DNA of 64,000 nucleotides from Phoma sp. XZ068 (taxonomy: Eukaryota > Ascomycota > Dothideomycetes > Pleosporales > Didymellaceae), in the NCBI GenBank assembly GCA_004835665.1, contig RBKR01000003.1, positions 372,001 to 436,000 of the forward strand, in the 5' to 3' direction. A program made the position numbers and the translations under genes. Shown here piece by piece: positions 1 to 10,842 of this stretch (position 1 is its first letter; every line of letters begins with the position of its first letter). The notes beneath the pieces were generated by a model. It was not told where the DNA came from, did not search any database, and saw nothing but the letters and a program-made list of their open reading frames with translations.

Positions 1-783
1 GGCGCATCCGGCTTCCAAGCCGCACGACTGTACACTTCAATCCAATGCGGCACAGCTGCCTCCCCAATCGAGGCTTTCCGCGCTGCCATCGACACCGACA
101 CAAAGATCCTCGTCGGTCTCTGGGCATCCGCCGGCCGTGCAGCCTACGAGAATGAATTAAACGCTCTCCTTGCCGCAGCTCGCGACCTTGGTACCCCATT
201 CACAGACCGCATTGTCGGCATCAGTGTCGGCTCCGAGGACTTGTATCGAAGCTCTCCCCAAGGAGTAGCAAACAACGCTGGTGTCGGCGCCACTGGAGCT
301 GAAATTGAAGGCTACATTGGCTGGATGCGTGACTGGATTCGTGGCACCGGGCTAGAGACCAAGCCTATCGGCCACGTCGACACATGGACGGCTTGGGTTC
401 TGCCTGAGAACCGCGGTGTCGCAAACAGCGTTAACTGGCTTGGGCACAATTCTTTCCCGTATTTTGAATCAACAAAAGCTAACAGCATTGATCTGGCTGC
501 TGAGAATTTCCGCACTGCTGTTGCGCAGACCGAGAGTGTTGCTGGTGGAAAGGAGGTCTGGGTCACCGAGACGGGATGGCCGCGCATTGGACCGAACTCG
601 AGGGACGCGGTTGCAAGCACCGAGAACTCGCAGCGCTACTGGAAGGAGGTTGGCTGCAGCCTGTTTGGTCAAAGGAACACTTTCTGGTACACGTTGAAGG
701 ATGCAAACACTGCTCAGACAGATCTGAGTTTTGCCGTTACTCCGTTGGAGAACAACACTCCTTACTTTGACCTTACTTGTTAG
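1..783 (+). CDS. GH17 glucan endo-1,3-beta-glucosidase, 3' part
   Basis: The frame is open from the window edge to the TAG at 781-783 (260 codons; the 5' end with the signal peptide lies outside). Glycoside hydrolase family 17 enzymes cut or transfer beta-1,3-glucan in the fungal wall by a retaining mechanism. Both catalytic glutamates are visible: the acid/base in GISVGSEDLYR (Glu at 235-237) and the nucleophile in VWVTETGWP (Glu at 568-570). FWYTLKDANT and the short DLTC end resemble secreted fungal Bgl2/Scw-type proteins. No GPI signal or C-terminal extension follows the catalytic domain, so the product is probably secreted or wall-associated without an anchor. Base composition and frame are normal, with no RIP damage. 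Family is confident; whether it hydrolyses or transglycosylates cannot be told. Confidence 0.9.
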   Translation, partial: GASGFQAARLYTSIQCGTAASPIEAFRAAIDTDTKILVGLWASAGRAAYENELNALLAAARDLGTPFTDRIVGISVGSEDLYRSSPQGVANNAGVGATGAEIEGYIGWMRDWIRGTGLETKPIGHVDTWTAWVLPENRGVANSVNWLGHNSFPYFESTKANSIDLAAENFRTAVAQTESVAGGKEVWVTETGWPRIGPNSRDAVASTENSQRYWKEVGCSLFGQRNTFWYTLKDANTAQTDLSFAVTPLENNTPYFDLTC

Positions 784-1723
784 GCGAAGGCATGGGGTCG
801 ATGAGAGCATTCAGTATGACGACTAGTGTCCTAAAATCTAATATAATCGAACATGATCGAATATCAATCGTAAATCACTAAGATTCTGCTGAAAATTCAC
901 TCATTGCGTCCCTCAAAGCGTACCAACACAGTTGCATTACAGCTCAGCGAAGTTAAATCTTTAGACCGTCCAAGCCAATTTAGTGATTCAGGGCTGTGTG
1001 GATCATTTCTTACTTCTTTATTGTATCTACCAAGTTGGTTTGGAATTGGGAATGTCCTGAGTCTATATCTATATCGTCTCTAGCTTCCACCACATCTCAC
1101 CTTCCCTTTGATATGTTTGCTGCAATTCCTGATGCTAAATAGAAACAAACAGTTATGAAGATCATACTACAACAATAACAATCCTATGATGTGTAAGAAT
1201 ACACCCACCAACGTAAATTTTCAGCTTCTTACTAGTGTGTATATGGTCTTTCATTTTAGTATTCAGTCGAGCTAGGAAGCAGTGTTGTACTTGGCGTTAT
1301 CATGTTCTAGGGGCTGACTTTAACCGCAAAGGATAACGTGTGCGGTTATGCTTATGAACTTATTGTGCGGCGACCTAATTAGGTAGGGTTTATCCTAACG
1401 AGGGACTGGTACCTTAAACTGGCGATCAGACTTCATTGCCAGGCATGTGTGATGCGTTGGTAAGGGCGATCGCATTGGTGACCGCTAATTGATACTCTCA
1501 TATTCAACTGGATCACTTTGAATGGCGCTACTGTACATTCCTCGACATCACCAGGAATCTACCAAGCTATTGCTTCGTTCTTCGATAGGCAATCAGGATA
1601 AATACTCGAACACCAACCTCGGTTATCAATGACAGCTCACCCGCAAGATAACATTCACTTCATTTTGATTAAAATGCATCTCAATTATTGCAGGTACGAG
1701 GCGTCGGAAGCTAGCATCTATAA
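784..1723. other. intergenic region between convergent genes
   Basis: No gene is supported here. The stretch lies between the 3' ends of the plus-strand glucanase and the minus-strand oxidoreductase, so it holds their terminators. An 8-bp inverted repeat, TAACCGCA at 1321-1328 and TGCGGTTA at 1341-1348, could form a hairpin. No tRNA or transposon end was seen. Confidence 0.6.
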
Positions 1724-2939
1724 CTATGCATTGAGAAGTTTCTCGATCAATGCGGCTCGTCTCGCCGCATCCTCAAGACTCACCCAGCCATCGCCTTCGG
1801 GTTGCCCATCAGCAAAGGCATACAGAGTCGCTGATACAGCACGAGCTGACAGAGGAAGCCTAGACTGCTCCTGACTCCAGGCCCAGTCGATATTCTCAAC
1901 GCCATCATCCTCAAAGCGATGGACGCGGATTGTAATAGGCTTTTCGTCATCGGGATCAGCGTCAAAAAATCCAGTTGACGGGGAGCTGACTTCGATCTCG
2001 CCATACTGAAAGTTGATGGTCCAGGTTAGAGATGATGTGCCAGGGAATGGCTGGCCTCGGCGGAAGAAGAATGAGAGGGTGGCATCATCGGCTACAGAAG
2101 ACGATGGCTGTAGCTTAGCATTGAAGGAGAGTAGATCGGGGACATCAGACTTTATTGTCTCGACGATTGTATTTGTTGAAGGGTCCCGAACACGGATGTC
2201 CGGACGCTGAATCTGGGTTGTGGCCTGGACTGTCGAGGGTTCTAGTTCGCCAATAGCTGACAGTAGGGTATCGAGAGCTATTGTTTGTTAGTAGAAGTAG
2301 AACACGAAACCACATTTTAGGTGTCGACCTACCATGGCCTACACCTATGACAATAACATTGCCGCCAACCTCTTTCTGAGTGAAGTACTTGAGCCCAGCT
2401 GGTAGGATCTCCCGGTCATTTGAAGCCCCAAATTGGCGCACCTCCGCACTAAGCAGTTTGCCCAGCTTTGCCTCTCCACCCAGAAGCTCCCTCACCTTCG
2501 ACACAACTGGATTCCATCGTCTCTGTAAGCCGACTGCGACTCGAGATCCGCTCTTCTTTGCTGCCTCGACTATCTCGTCAATGTGTTCTTTCTTACCAGC
2601 AATTGGCCATTCCACGAAGACGTCTTTGCCGGCCCGGATACTTGGGATGATAACCTCGTAATGCTTGTCAACCCTCGTGTTGCATATGACAAGGTCGATG
2701 TCTGGGTCAGAGGCAAGATCTTCGGGTGAGCCGTAGGCTTTGGTGTCAGCCGGAAGTTTATATGCGTCGATTGCCCGCTTGGCTGCATCCACGTTACTGT
2801 TCAAAAGTGCTTTGATGGCTATCTTAGATCGTCCCGTTTCCGAGAGCAGACCCGGAAGGTGAGCGGCGGCGGCCCAGGAAGTAACAGCTGAGGATGACAA
2901 ACCAATCACGGCTGTGCGCTGGGGATAGGATTTGGCCAT
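1724..2939 (-). CDS. Gfo/Idh/MocA-type NAD(P)-binding oxidoreductase, Gal80-like, two exons
   Basis: Exon 1 is 2939-2333 and exon 2 is 2277-1724; joined they give 386 residues. The N-terminal Rossmann fold starts at TAVIGLSSS (residues 9-17). VFVEWPIAG (about 107-115) sits where classical Gfo/Idh/MocA enzymes have E-K-P; the Trp variant is usual in the fungal Gal80-like branch. The C-terminal alpha/beta domain begins at GVGHALDTLLSAIGELE, across the splice junction, and continues to the TAG at 1724-1726. The Met at 2937-2939 is preferred over one 13 codons upstream because it has a better context (ACCATGGC) and begins at the usual distance from the fold. Members are sugar-related dehydrogenases or, like Gal80, non-catalytic regulators; lack of the E-K-P lysine leaves catalysis uncertain. 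No lesion was found. Confidence 0.88.
2278..2332 (-). other. 55-nt spliceosomal intron in the oxidoreductase gene
   Basis: On the minus strand the intron starts GTAGGT after CATG, has the branch site CTACTAAC, and ends CAATAG. Removing it joins GGCCATG to CTCTCGATACC and restores a conserved GHALDTL reading; without splicing the frame is lost. Length and signals are typical of filamentous ascomycetes. Confidence 0.9.
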
Positions 2940-3286
2940 GGTTGCTGTAAGTCTGTCGAGCTTTTGATAGCTTAGCAACGATGGTAGTCAATTTAAAGCT
3001 AATTGTAATTAAATAACTGAGTAGAATCTTGCTTGGTAAACAGTTGCATTTGTCAGCTAGTCCTGAAAGAGCGCGATGGCGACATCGCGTGAGCGTCAGC
3101 CTTGCCCTTTGTGTCAGCAATATTATGTTTCAGAAGCTCGCACAATCACAATTTCCATGCGCCGTAGCTGTCAGCGATCGGCGAGCCCTCTCTACGGTTA
3201 GCATACACTAAATTTATATTGCCTCAGAGATAGTAACAGTACATGACAATGGTAACTAGGTGACATGTATATCGTCTACCACTACA
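2940..3286. promoter_or_regulatory. upstream region of the oxidoreductase gene
   Basis: These 347 bases separate the 3' end of the minus-strand regulator pseudogene from the start of the minus-strand oxidoreductase gene, and must hold the latter's promoter. GCGATGGCGACATCGC (about 3072-3087) is a nearly perfect palindrome and a possible operator. No coding region is supported. Confidence 0.45.
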
Positions 3287-5078
3287 TTACAAAAAGTCTA
3301 AACGAGGTAGTAATATCCTCCGTCGTCTATAAGGCTCACAAAGCCACACTCTGTGCAGGGCGTTCAGACCCATTGTTAAATTCTCAAACCCAGACTTTGC
3401 ATAGTGTTCGTTAAAGAAGGCGGAAAAGATGTCTCTGTGCTCTGCGAGACGACAATCCGAAGCTGCGATAAAGCATGCCCATGTCAAAACGTGCTTGCCC
3501 GGGGTGTCACCTGGGAATACTTTAAGCGTTTCAATGAAGTATTGCACGCGACAAATAGACGCCGAAACATCAGTCGTACTTGTTTGCGGGGTTGATACGG
3601 TTCGATCGCCGAAAGCAGATTGATTCAGGTATATCTCGCAAGCCTGGCGTACCAGGTTTTTGATAAGGCCAAGGGACTCGGAATGCTGCGGATCATTGTC
3701 CGAACAGTAATTCAAACACTCGAAAACCTTGTCGACTTCAGCCTCGTTGGAAATGAGATTGACCCCATATTGTTCGCTCAATAGTGGCGCCGCATACACC
3801 TTCAGTCTGGATAAGGCTTCAAGTCAGCTTCAGAATTCATTCCATTTTTCCATATCAGTGATCTTACTTGTGAGTTTGGCGGACTAGGAACTCTGCAGTC
3901 TTCCCAGATCCAAACTCTTTCTCCCGGCCTATGGCATCTATCGCAGACTGCAGCATCCGAAATAAGATGGGAGAATTGGAAGATCCCATGATCATGACAA
4001 CAGTCAAGAGCAACAGTATGGTTAAGAGTATTGAGTGCTGGCTCAGTCGATCGCAATTCTGCAGTTGACTGCGTGTTCGCAGACCTTGAATGACCCGGGC
4101 ATAGTAAGACCTCTGCACTCCATTGTTTGGCGCCGTGTAAAATTTGAGGGGCATAAAAGAGCGACACTGTAAGCACTGCGTCCATAACAAGTTCATCACT
4201 ATTGGTAATTGGCAGTACCAGGTAGCGCCATTCGTTGTGCGGTCCGTCAACGGCTATCATTTCGGTAGCAATACTTTGCGAGACTGAATAGATGTGAGCA
4301 AAACCAATGTTACAAATGCGTAGTATGCGCAAGAACGTCTTACAATGAAGCATGAGACATCTCTTCCATACTGGAATATGATCTGGATGCAAAGAAGGAA
4401 TTTCCGTAGAATCATAGGGCGTGCACATTGTGTCGTTGTAATATAGTGAAATCTCCGCAAGCAAGCCACCGTCTCAGCCCTCGAAATTCCTAACCGACAT
4501 CGCATAACATTCACTCGATGAAGTTGGTGGGGTCAAAGAGCCATAGTCATTTACCGCATTTTGAGCAGCTTGCGAAGCGTCGCTATCATCGTGCTGATCC
4601 GGGCCGCTATCGATGCATTCGTCATTGACTCGAGATGGTAGTGACGAGGTGTTTTGTGGTGTGACGACCCAGTCTCGCTCGACAGCATGGGTGGTTATAT
4701 GCCGAGAGAAATACGTGCCCTTAGTCTGAACAGAGTCTAAATCAACATTCTTTCCCATGCTCGACATCTTGATTAGTCGAGGAACTCTTGGGACAACCCG
4801 TCAGGAGAACGCCTCACCATAGGTAAGCCATTTCTAGAGTCTTGCCCATGCAATGACCTCTGGAAGCGACTCCATTAGAGAAGCGGTAGCGAATACCGAG
4901 ACCGCTGCACTTGATGCCCTTCGTAATGCATTTGGAACATTCTGGAATGCTCTTATCGCAATTTACGCGTCGTCGGGGGCACTCGTAGCACCCTTTGAGG
5001 TTAGTGAGATTTGGTAATTTTCACGAGATAGACGCTCTGCGCATCTTTAACCTTCGCGCGATAGATTTGCCTCGGCAT
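3287..5078 (-). pseudogene. Zn(II)2Cys6 transcription factor with fungal-specific C-terminal domain, broken
   Basis: A Zn2Cys6 DNA-binding cluster is encoded at about 4992-4860: CYECPRRRVNCDK...CSKCITKGIKC, spacing C-x2-C-x6-C-x6-C-x2-C-x6-C. The body resembles Fungal_trans_2-type regulators (MIAVDGPHNEWRYLVLP; SAIDAIGREKEFGSG; AEFLVRQTHK). A good intron (3867-3807) joins AEFLVRQTHK to LKVYAAPLL, ending at the stop 3287-3289; another (about 4817-4760) can join the zinc-cluster exon to the following frame. Two lesions break it. There is an in-frame TGA at 4476-4474 between NFEG and DGGLLAEISLYYND, and a one-base shift at about 4110-4150, where HGAKQ must pass to YYARVIQGL in another frame. A 42-nt intron could remove the stop but nothing removes the shift. 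The first exon is unresolved; MPRQIYRAK from 5078 is a candidate. A sequencing error could explain one lesion but hardly both. Confidence 0.75.
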
Positions 5079-6282
5079 TCCTCCACTGATTATCTTTCAG
5101 GGTGCAGAGATCAAGCTATCTAAAGAAGAATGCGCAATGAGACACGGTAATGGTTTATCTATCTGTATCTCTTGGCGTCTTAACGAGAACCCCACAAATT
5201 GGCACCTAGCGTGCGTTAGCTCAGCCTGAGTACCATTTGCGGTTCTATTTCCTTAACGGGACAATTGCAATCAATCTACCTTCCCCAGTGTCTCACTTGC
5301 GTCATGTCTCAATGTCAACCGGCGAATGCTGAAGATCTCATAACGCTTGCTAATTAGTCGAATGGAAATGTGCTCGTCGACAATTGCATAGTGGTAGCGC
5401 GTGCTGCGGTGTATCCTGCGCGATTTCCAGGCCAGATATATGGCCTCACTGTGAGTGCGTCGATACCTAGGAAGGGTACCTAGGTATGCACCGTGCATGC
5501 CCTGCGGTTTCCCTTCCACAATGATCGCACGTAAAGCAGACTCAGCGCTGGCCACAAGTGACGCTTCTGTTCTGAAGGTTCCGGGAGAGGTCCTTCTATA
5601 ACGCAAACGAAGCCGCCGACTGCCCGCCCGAGAGTGTGGGGCAGGGGGGGGGGGGGGTTCTGTATATCTAGGTAGAATCTCGTTCATTTGAAGTCTTGCC
5701 ATTAGTGAAGCTGACGCACTTCGCATATTACCTCACAAAACGTTTCGAAGGAATCTCAAGGGAATCTCGCTTCCCGCCCCCTTCTCTAATCTTGCGAGCT
5801 TTAGAGATCCAGATAACGCTTGCTACCTGCACTGGCACCGTGGGTGCCAAACTGTGACTGCACTCATATGATTGAGGCCTGTGACTGACCTTCCGCCCAA
5901 TAAGTCACATCCAGGAAATTCTGTATTAAGAAGGCGCTGAGTTTGAGCAGAGAATGCCACATCTCAGCATTTTAGTTTGGAGGCTCGCGTTCAGAAGGCT
6001 TTGGCGGTAGACACCAAACCCATAATTGGTCGACCGGTTGGGCAGACTTGGGCAGAAGCTTCTTCATTTTGCGCCTGAGATACTCAGCTCGGTCAATTTC
6101 ACTAGGAGGAGAACACTAGAAACTCGGGAACTTCCGATTCAGAAACATATCACGCTCTGATATGATAAAACCCAACAGCTTCGTGGACGAGTCTCGCGGG
6201 TGAATTGCAGGTGCATGTGGAATACAGTCAATATGAACGCCCTAGACGACTTCTAACCACAGAATATTCTGCCTCAGCACCC
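5079..6282. other. intergenic region with poly-G tract and ACCTAGGT palindromes
   Basis: No recognisable gene. A minus-strand frame at 5726-5271 (151 codons) has low-complexity Arg/Ser-rich content, crosses the poly-G tract and resembles nothing known, so it is not called. Landmarks are a run of 14 G at 5644-5657 and paired palindromes at 5464-5486 (TACCTAGG...TACCTAGGTA). Composition is balanced and not RIP-like. Confidence 0.5.
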
Positions 6283-6745
6283 CTACAAGACACCTTCCTT
6301 CCTCTGCCCCGTGAAGAACGCCAACCCATAATCATCCGTTGTAAAGGTAATTTGGCTTCCTTTGGGAAAGAAGAAAACGTCACCTTGGCTCATTTAGCGT
6401 CAGAATTTCTTGACACATTGCTTCCGAACTTACCTGGCTTCGCATTGACCTTCTTACCGGTCCCGTCTGAAATGGTGAAAGAGCCCTCAACAATGATCTT
6501 CATCTCATCGTATGTGTATGTATACTCGAGAGGGGTGCCTTTCTCGAGCCGGTAGAATCCTGCTGACATGGGCTTGTCAGGGTTGATCTTGTCGCTGACA
6601 TGATTTAGTGTGGCGAGGAGGGGATTTAGAGAGGCGGAATAGACCTAGAGAAAACATCGCCCAGGTACGCATTTTCGTTCGCGATGAGCGGAGGCTTGAA
6701 CTCCTTCTGTGCGTTGGGAGAGTAGTGCATAGCTGGAGAGGACAT
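6283..6745 (-). pseudogene. small cupin protein (EutQ-like), frameshifted
   Basis: The start ATG is at 6745-6743 (MSSPAMHYSPNAQKEFKPPL), giving about 130 residues. The cupin core is clear: FYRLEKGTPLEYTYTYDEMK, then KIIVEGSFTISDGTGKK, a 50-nt intron 6433-6384 (GTAAGT...CCAAG) that joins NAKPG to DVFFFPKGSQITF, and the TAG at 6285-6283. The N-terminal frame runs into TAA at 6628-6626. The cupin frame is open only from 6644 downward, so one base is missing between 6644 and 6629 and no splice signals bridge it. Fungal relatives are single-domain cupins annotated as ethanolamine-utilisation-like; their substrate is unknown. Either a recent pseudogene or a base-call error in a run of CT repeats. 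Confidence 0.75.
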
Positions 6746-7490
6746 CGTAATTTGCAAAAAGCCGGCTTAGTCAAATTGATAAATGCCTTGAATGCCGGAT
6801 GATGAAGTGCGAGCTACCTAGGTAATCAATCGCAGAGAAAGATGCCCAAAGGCCCTTTTATATCCCACCTTGCAGTCACGCATGTATCCCATGCTATTCA
6901 GCGTTAGCTGTACCTCAATCACACGTGGAAGCGGCTCCGCACATGTCCATCTGAGACCTTGCATTAATTTGAAGTGCTAGGCTCTCCTAATGGGCACATT
7001 GCCAGGACCTTACCAGCTCCGGAAGCTACGGGAGCACTTCAAGTACCCGCATATCGCGGCCACGTGAGCCCTAGGACGAACGTGGTATTCGGAATGTATT
7101 GCATGCATGTGTATCGATTATGCATGGTTTGACTTAGGAGCAGGTGCGGACAGGATCACCACTTTGGGCTTAGCATGCGTCGTTGCAATTGAGGGGTCCT
7201 TAGCGACCTATGGGGCCCATTCGATAACCGATTCCGATTTCCGATTTCAAGCTGCTGATTATTCAGAGTTGAAGATGGAAATCGTAATTAGCCTGCGAAC
7301 AGGCCCTCTTATCGGACCCCATGGAGTGTACTGCACGCGCAGAACGCTCTCGCCCCGCCAACTGACATGCTCCCGCTACGCTCACCACCATTATCTAAGC
7401 CTACCTCCACTCTGATCCGCGAGCGAACCTCTGCCCACTACTGTCTTACGCCCTCATGCGTTATACATATACACCTTCCAATGCGCAGAA
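6746..7490. other. intergenic region at the edge of the AT-rich block
   Basis: It holds the promoter side of the cupin gene and then balanced-composition sequence up to about 7490, where composition changes abruptly. A plus-strand frame at 7107-7415 (102 codons) shows no recognisable family and is not called. ACCTAGGT recurs at 6815-6822. Confidence 0.5.
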
Positions 7491-7528
7491 ATACTGTAAT
7501 AAATAGGTTAGAATTAGTGTAAGGTTAC

Positions 7529-7726
7529 TATTAAGGTTGTAAACTAAGCAAAGCTTATAAATACTTCTAAGGTTAGTTCTCTAGGATAAGTGCTAGTATA
7601 GAAGAGGTTAGTACAGATATCTAGTAAAATACAATAAGAACTATAGGTTAATAACAAGTAGTATAGAGTAGATATTATAGCAAGAGATTATTAAAGTTAT
7701 ACCTAAGTAAAGTTTATAATATATTA
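7529..7726 (-). repeat. gypsy LTR fragment
   Basis: From TATTAAGGTTGTAAACTAAG the sequence follows the minus-sense end of the gypsy LTRs at 11094 and 17361 (shared AGCTTATAAATACTTCTAAGG) for about 140 bases, then loses similarity. It is truncated on the right, next to the Fot1 relic. Confidence 0.75.
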
Positions 7727-10080
7727 ACGTACCTTACGGGCAAGTAGATTAACAGGCAAGTAGATTACTTTTGCCAAGCCCCTACTAAACTACCCTTCCT
7801 ACACTAATACCTCTCTAACAATACTAGTTAGATATATTAAAGAAATATTAGGTATAGCTTGCACTTTAGGCTCTTAAACAAGACGCAAATCTCTTCTAAT
7901 AAGACGCTATAGCTATCTATAAGGTTTTATAATCTATACTAAGTAGATAATATATAGAATAACCTTTATATATAAATACTATAGCTAACTTATAGAAGCT
8001 AGATAATAATAAGGAGAAAGTAATTATTAACTATATTCTTAAGCTAGCTATATAAGGATTTCCCTCTTAGCTCTTAGATATAGCTAATATAGCTAATTCT
8101 TTATATACTAAGTATAATCTAGGCTATATTAGCTTAAACTAGCCTAGTATATTTATTAAGTAGTACCTAAAGCTCTAAGTAAAGTTTAATTATAAATATA
8201 ACTATAAGAGAGCCTTCTATAAAGACTCTAAGGTTATATAGAGCTAGTTTAGTCTTATAGCTAATATTAAAGCTAAGTATAATATCTAGAATAATAATAT
8301 ATATAACTTTAATAAGATAGGCTTTATAATAGGCTAGATCTCCTAAGAAGTAGTTATTATAGCTTTAAAATAATAAGGACAGCTAAAGACTATCTAGCTA
8401 GAGAACTAAAAGTAGGTTATAGCTATAGTAGGTATTAATACTAAAGAATAGGCTATTCTAGCCTTCCTTATCTTTAAGGCTTACTATTACTTCTCTATCT
8501 AGTATAAAGAAGAAAATCTACTCTAAGACTAGGTTATTAGAGTCTCTAATAATAGCTAGACTACTAATAAGCTTAGTTTAGACTAGATAAAGTACTTTAA
8601 TAAGTATACTAAGGAGTATACTATTAGCAGCTACTATTTACTAGTTATTAATAGTTATAAGAGCTATAATTTACTTAAATTCTAGTAATACTATAAGAAT
8701 AATAAGATTATTACTTTATATATACCTGCTTACTCCTTATACCTCCTATAGCCCTTTAATATAGGTTATTTTACCTTTTTAAAGAGAGTATATAGGTACT
8801 AAGCTAAAATTCTTATATATAACTAGATTAACTATATTATAAAGATAGAGTTCCTACTATACTTTATATATACCTATAAAGTAGTAATTACTTCTAGTAA
8901 TATCTAGAGAGGGTTCTAAAGCACTAGATTAGTCTTATTTAACCTAGAATAGGTTATAATAGCCCTTAATATAAAGCTATAGACTCTCTTACCCTAACTC
9001 TCTATTATAATCTACTTATAGCTAGCTAACTAGAATACTAATAGCCTTAGATACTAATAGCTTTAATATAATAATTATATAGGGCTTCCTATATAGTATA
9101 GTTATAGTATAGTTTTATTATAGGTTATATAATAAGCTTACCTCTAAGTAAGTAAGCTAGGTAGACTATATATAAGAGCTTATATAGCTTATATTAAGCT
9201 TAGTAATCTTAGCTTATATAGCTTATAGTAAGCTAGGTAAGCTACTATAATTATTATAGTATATAGTAATTAAGAATACTACTCTTATAGTATTATATTT
9301 AACCTTATTAATAAACTTTATTATTAGAACTCTACCTAACTTTTAAGCTAGATAGATTAACTATCTATACTACTTATTATTAACTCTATAGTTATTATAG
9401 TGTTTTACTAGGTATTTATATTAACCTCTCCTATACTAGTACCTATCCTAGAGAACTAACCTTAGAAGTATTTATAAGCTTTACTTAGTCTATAACCTTA
9501 ACACTTCTTACTAATAATAAGCTATAGTAGTTATAAACTCTAAGTAATACTCTAGAACTTAGGTTATAATTAATACTTATAAAAATAAGAATTTAAAGGT
9601 ATACTAATAGCTTACTAACTTCTATAGTAGAAGTATTTAAGAAGGTCTTAAAGAGGGCAGTAATAATTATATATAAGCTAGTATTAGTATAAAAGAAAAT
9701 TACTAAGCTTTAGGTAGCTAATAAGGCTACTATATACTAAAGATTATATAAAAGAAAGTAGGTTAAAGAGGAAGAGACCTTTATAGTTAAGGAGAGTTAG
9801 TAGGTAACTACTCTAAAGAAGTTTAGAGCTTATTATAATAGAAAGAAGAGAAAGAAGTAGGTATATACTAAAGAAGGTAAACTAACCTAATAATACTATA
9901 GATAGTATAGAAAAGGTAGGTATAATATATAAATATATAAAAATAGTATAGAAGTAGCTTTTAAGTAATATTATAGCTTGTTTTATCTAATATAAGGCTA
10001 GTTTATAGTATTTTAAGCTATAAGAAGGTAAGATTTAGTAAGGGCTTAGTAAAAGTAATCTACTTACCTATAAGGTATAT
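7727..10080 (+). mobile_element. RIP-inactivated Fot1/pogo transposon
   Basis: The ends are inverted: ACGTACCTTAC at 7727 and its RIP-altered complement ending at 10080. TA lies directly outside both ends (7725-7726 and 10081-10082), the Tc1/mariner-pogo target duplication. Without the inserted LTR the element is 1853 bp. One frame can be followed from about 7861 to 9000 with only TAA/TAG breaks. The DDE landmarks are recognisable but each catalytic Asp is Asn: NFNKIGF, VINSYKSYN and LQPFNIGYF. After the LTR the frame resumes at about 9640-9960 with a basic stretch and a ruined zinc knuckle (YYRQYRKGRYNIQIYK, Cys read as Tyr). Length and plan match the intact element at 54567. Confidence 0.88.
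9003..9503 (+). repeat. solo gypsy LTR inside the Fot1 relic
   Basis: It starts TATTATAATCTACTTATAG (TG changed to TA) and ends ATAACCTTAACA, matching the LTRs at 25895 and 62385 over its whole 501 bases. It interrupts the transposase frame between LLPQLS and the C-terminal part. The flanking pentamers (CTCTC, CTTCT) do not match, so the duplication is mutated or lost. Confidence 0.82.
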
Positions 10081-10106
10081 TATTTTATTAGTTCTTAGAG
10101 ATAAGT

Positions 10107-10219
10107 ATAGGTATATTAGGAAAAATATTTTTAGTACTAAAAGTATATAATTATTAGTATAGTACTATAGGCAATAGTATAACTAAAATAAAGATTATAT
10201 CTATAGAGCTAAAACTATA
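10107..10219 (+). mobile_element. left end of a second copy of the large DNA transposon
   Basis: ATTAGGAAAAATATTTTTAG and the next 100 bases, through GAGCTAAAACTATA, match the left end at 30701. The copy is cut off at 10219, where a copia LTR begins. The rest of this copy is not in the window. Confidence 0.75.
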
Positions 10220-10842
10220 TAAATAAAGTTACTAAGTAACTTAGAAAAACACTTTAGTAAAGTTAAGCATATTCTTATTTATTTATTTTTCTATTAGGTA
10301 TAGTGTATATTTAAAAGTAGGATATTATTCCTCTAGTATAGGTAGTTATAATTAGGTATAAATTACCTAATTAGGCCTAGTATTTAGGCTAAGAGAATTT
10401 TTAGTAATAGTGTTACTTTTAGCTCTAACTACTAAAGAGGAGTAAGAAACTAAAAAGAGGAGTAATAAATAGTATAAAAGATTACTATTCTTATATTATA
10501 AATTCTTAGAAGTTAAAGGAGTTAAATAGTATATTATTATAAATCTTGCTCTTTACTAAGGCTAAATAGCTAAATACTATAGATATATATAGTAGTATAT
10601 CTCTAGTATTTAGAAAGTACCTAGCAACTCTAGTAATATATTCTATTATTTGCTTATACTATAAGACTATATTACACTACTTGTCTATAATAGTATAATA
10701 TATAACTATACTATTATATAGCTTTATAATATAAAGCTAAATTATATTATTAATATCTTTTTCTAGTAATCTAGGTCTCTTACTAAGAAGAAGAAGAAAG
10801 TAGTTATTTATATTTATTACCCCCCTACCTACTTTCTTTATA
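10220..10842 (+). repeat. copia 5' LTR (outer element)
   Basis: TAAATAAAGTTACTAAG through CTTTCTTTATA, 623 bases, is a near copy of 25330-25894 plus 62939-63006 in the same orientation. The expected TG and CA termini read TA at both ends, as RIP would give. The next bases (GGTTATAAGCCTAGC) recur after the 5' LTR of the copia at 33630 and are probably the primer-binding site. Confidence 0.85.

Noticed and set aside
1321..1348. Inverted repeat TAACCGCA/TGCGGTTA as a transposon end or structured RNA
   Set aside because: Single short hairpin with no supporting context; noted only in the intergenic entry.
5271..5726. 151-codon minus-strand frame as a gene
   Set aside because: Low-complexity, crosses a 14-G run, no family resemblance, no splice or start context that stands out.
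6205..6555. 116-codon plus-strand frame
   Set aside because: It is antisense to the cupin gene, whose conserved sequence and intron on the minus strand are far better supported.
7107..7415. 102-codon plus-strand frame as a gene
   Set aside because: No recognisable domain, ends at the composition border, and is of a length expected by chance in balanced sequence.
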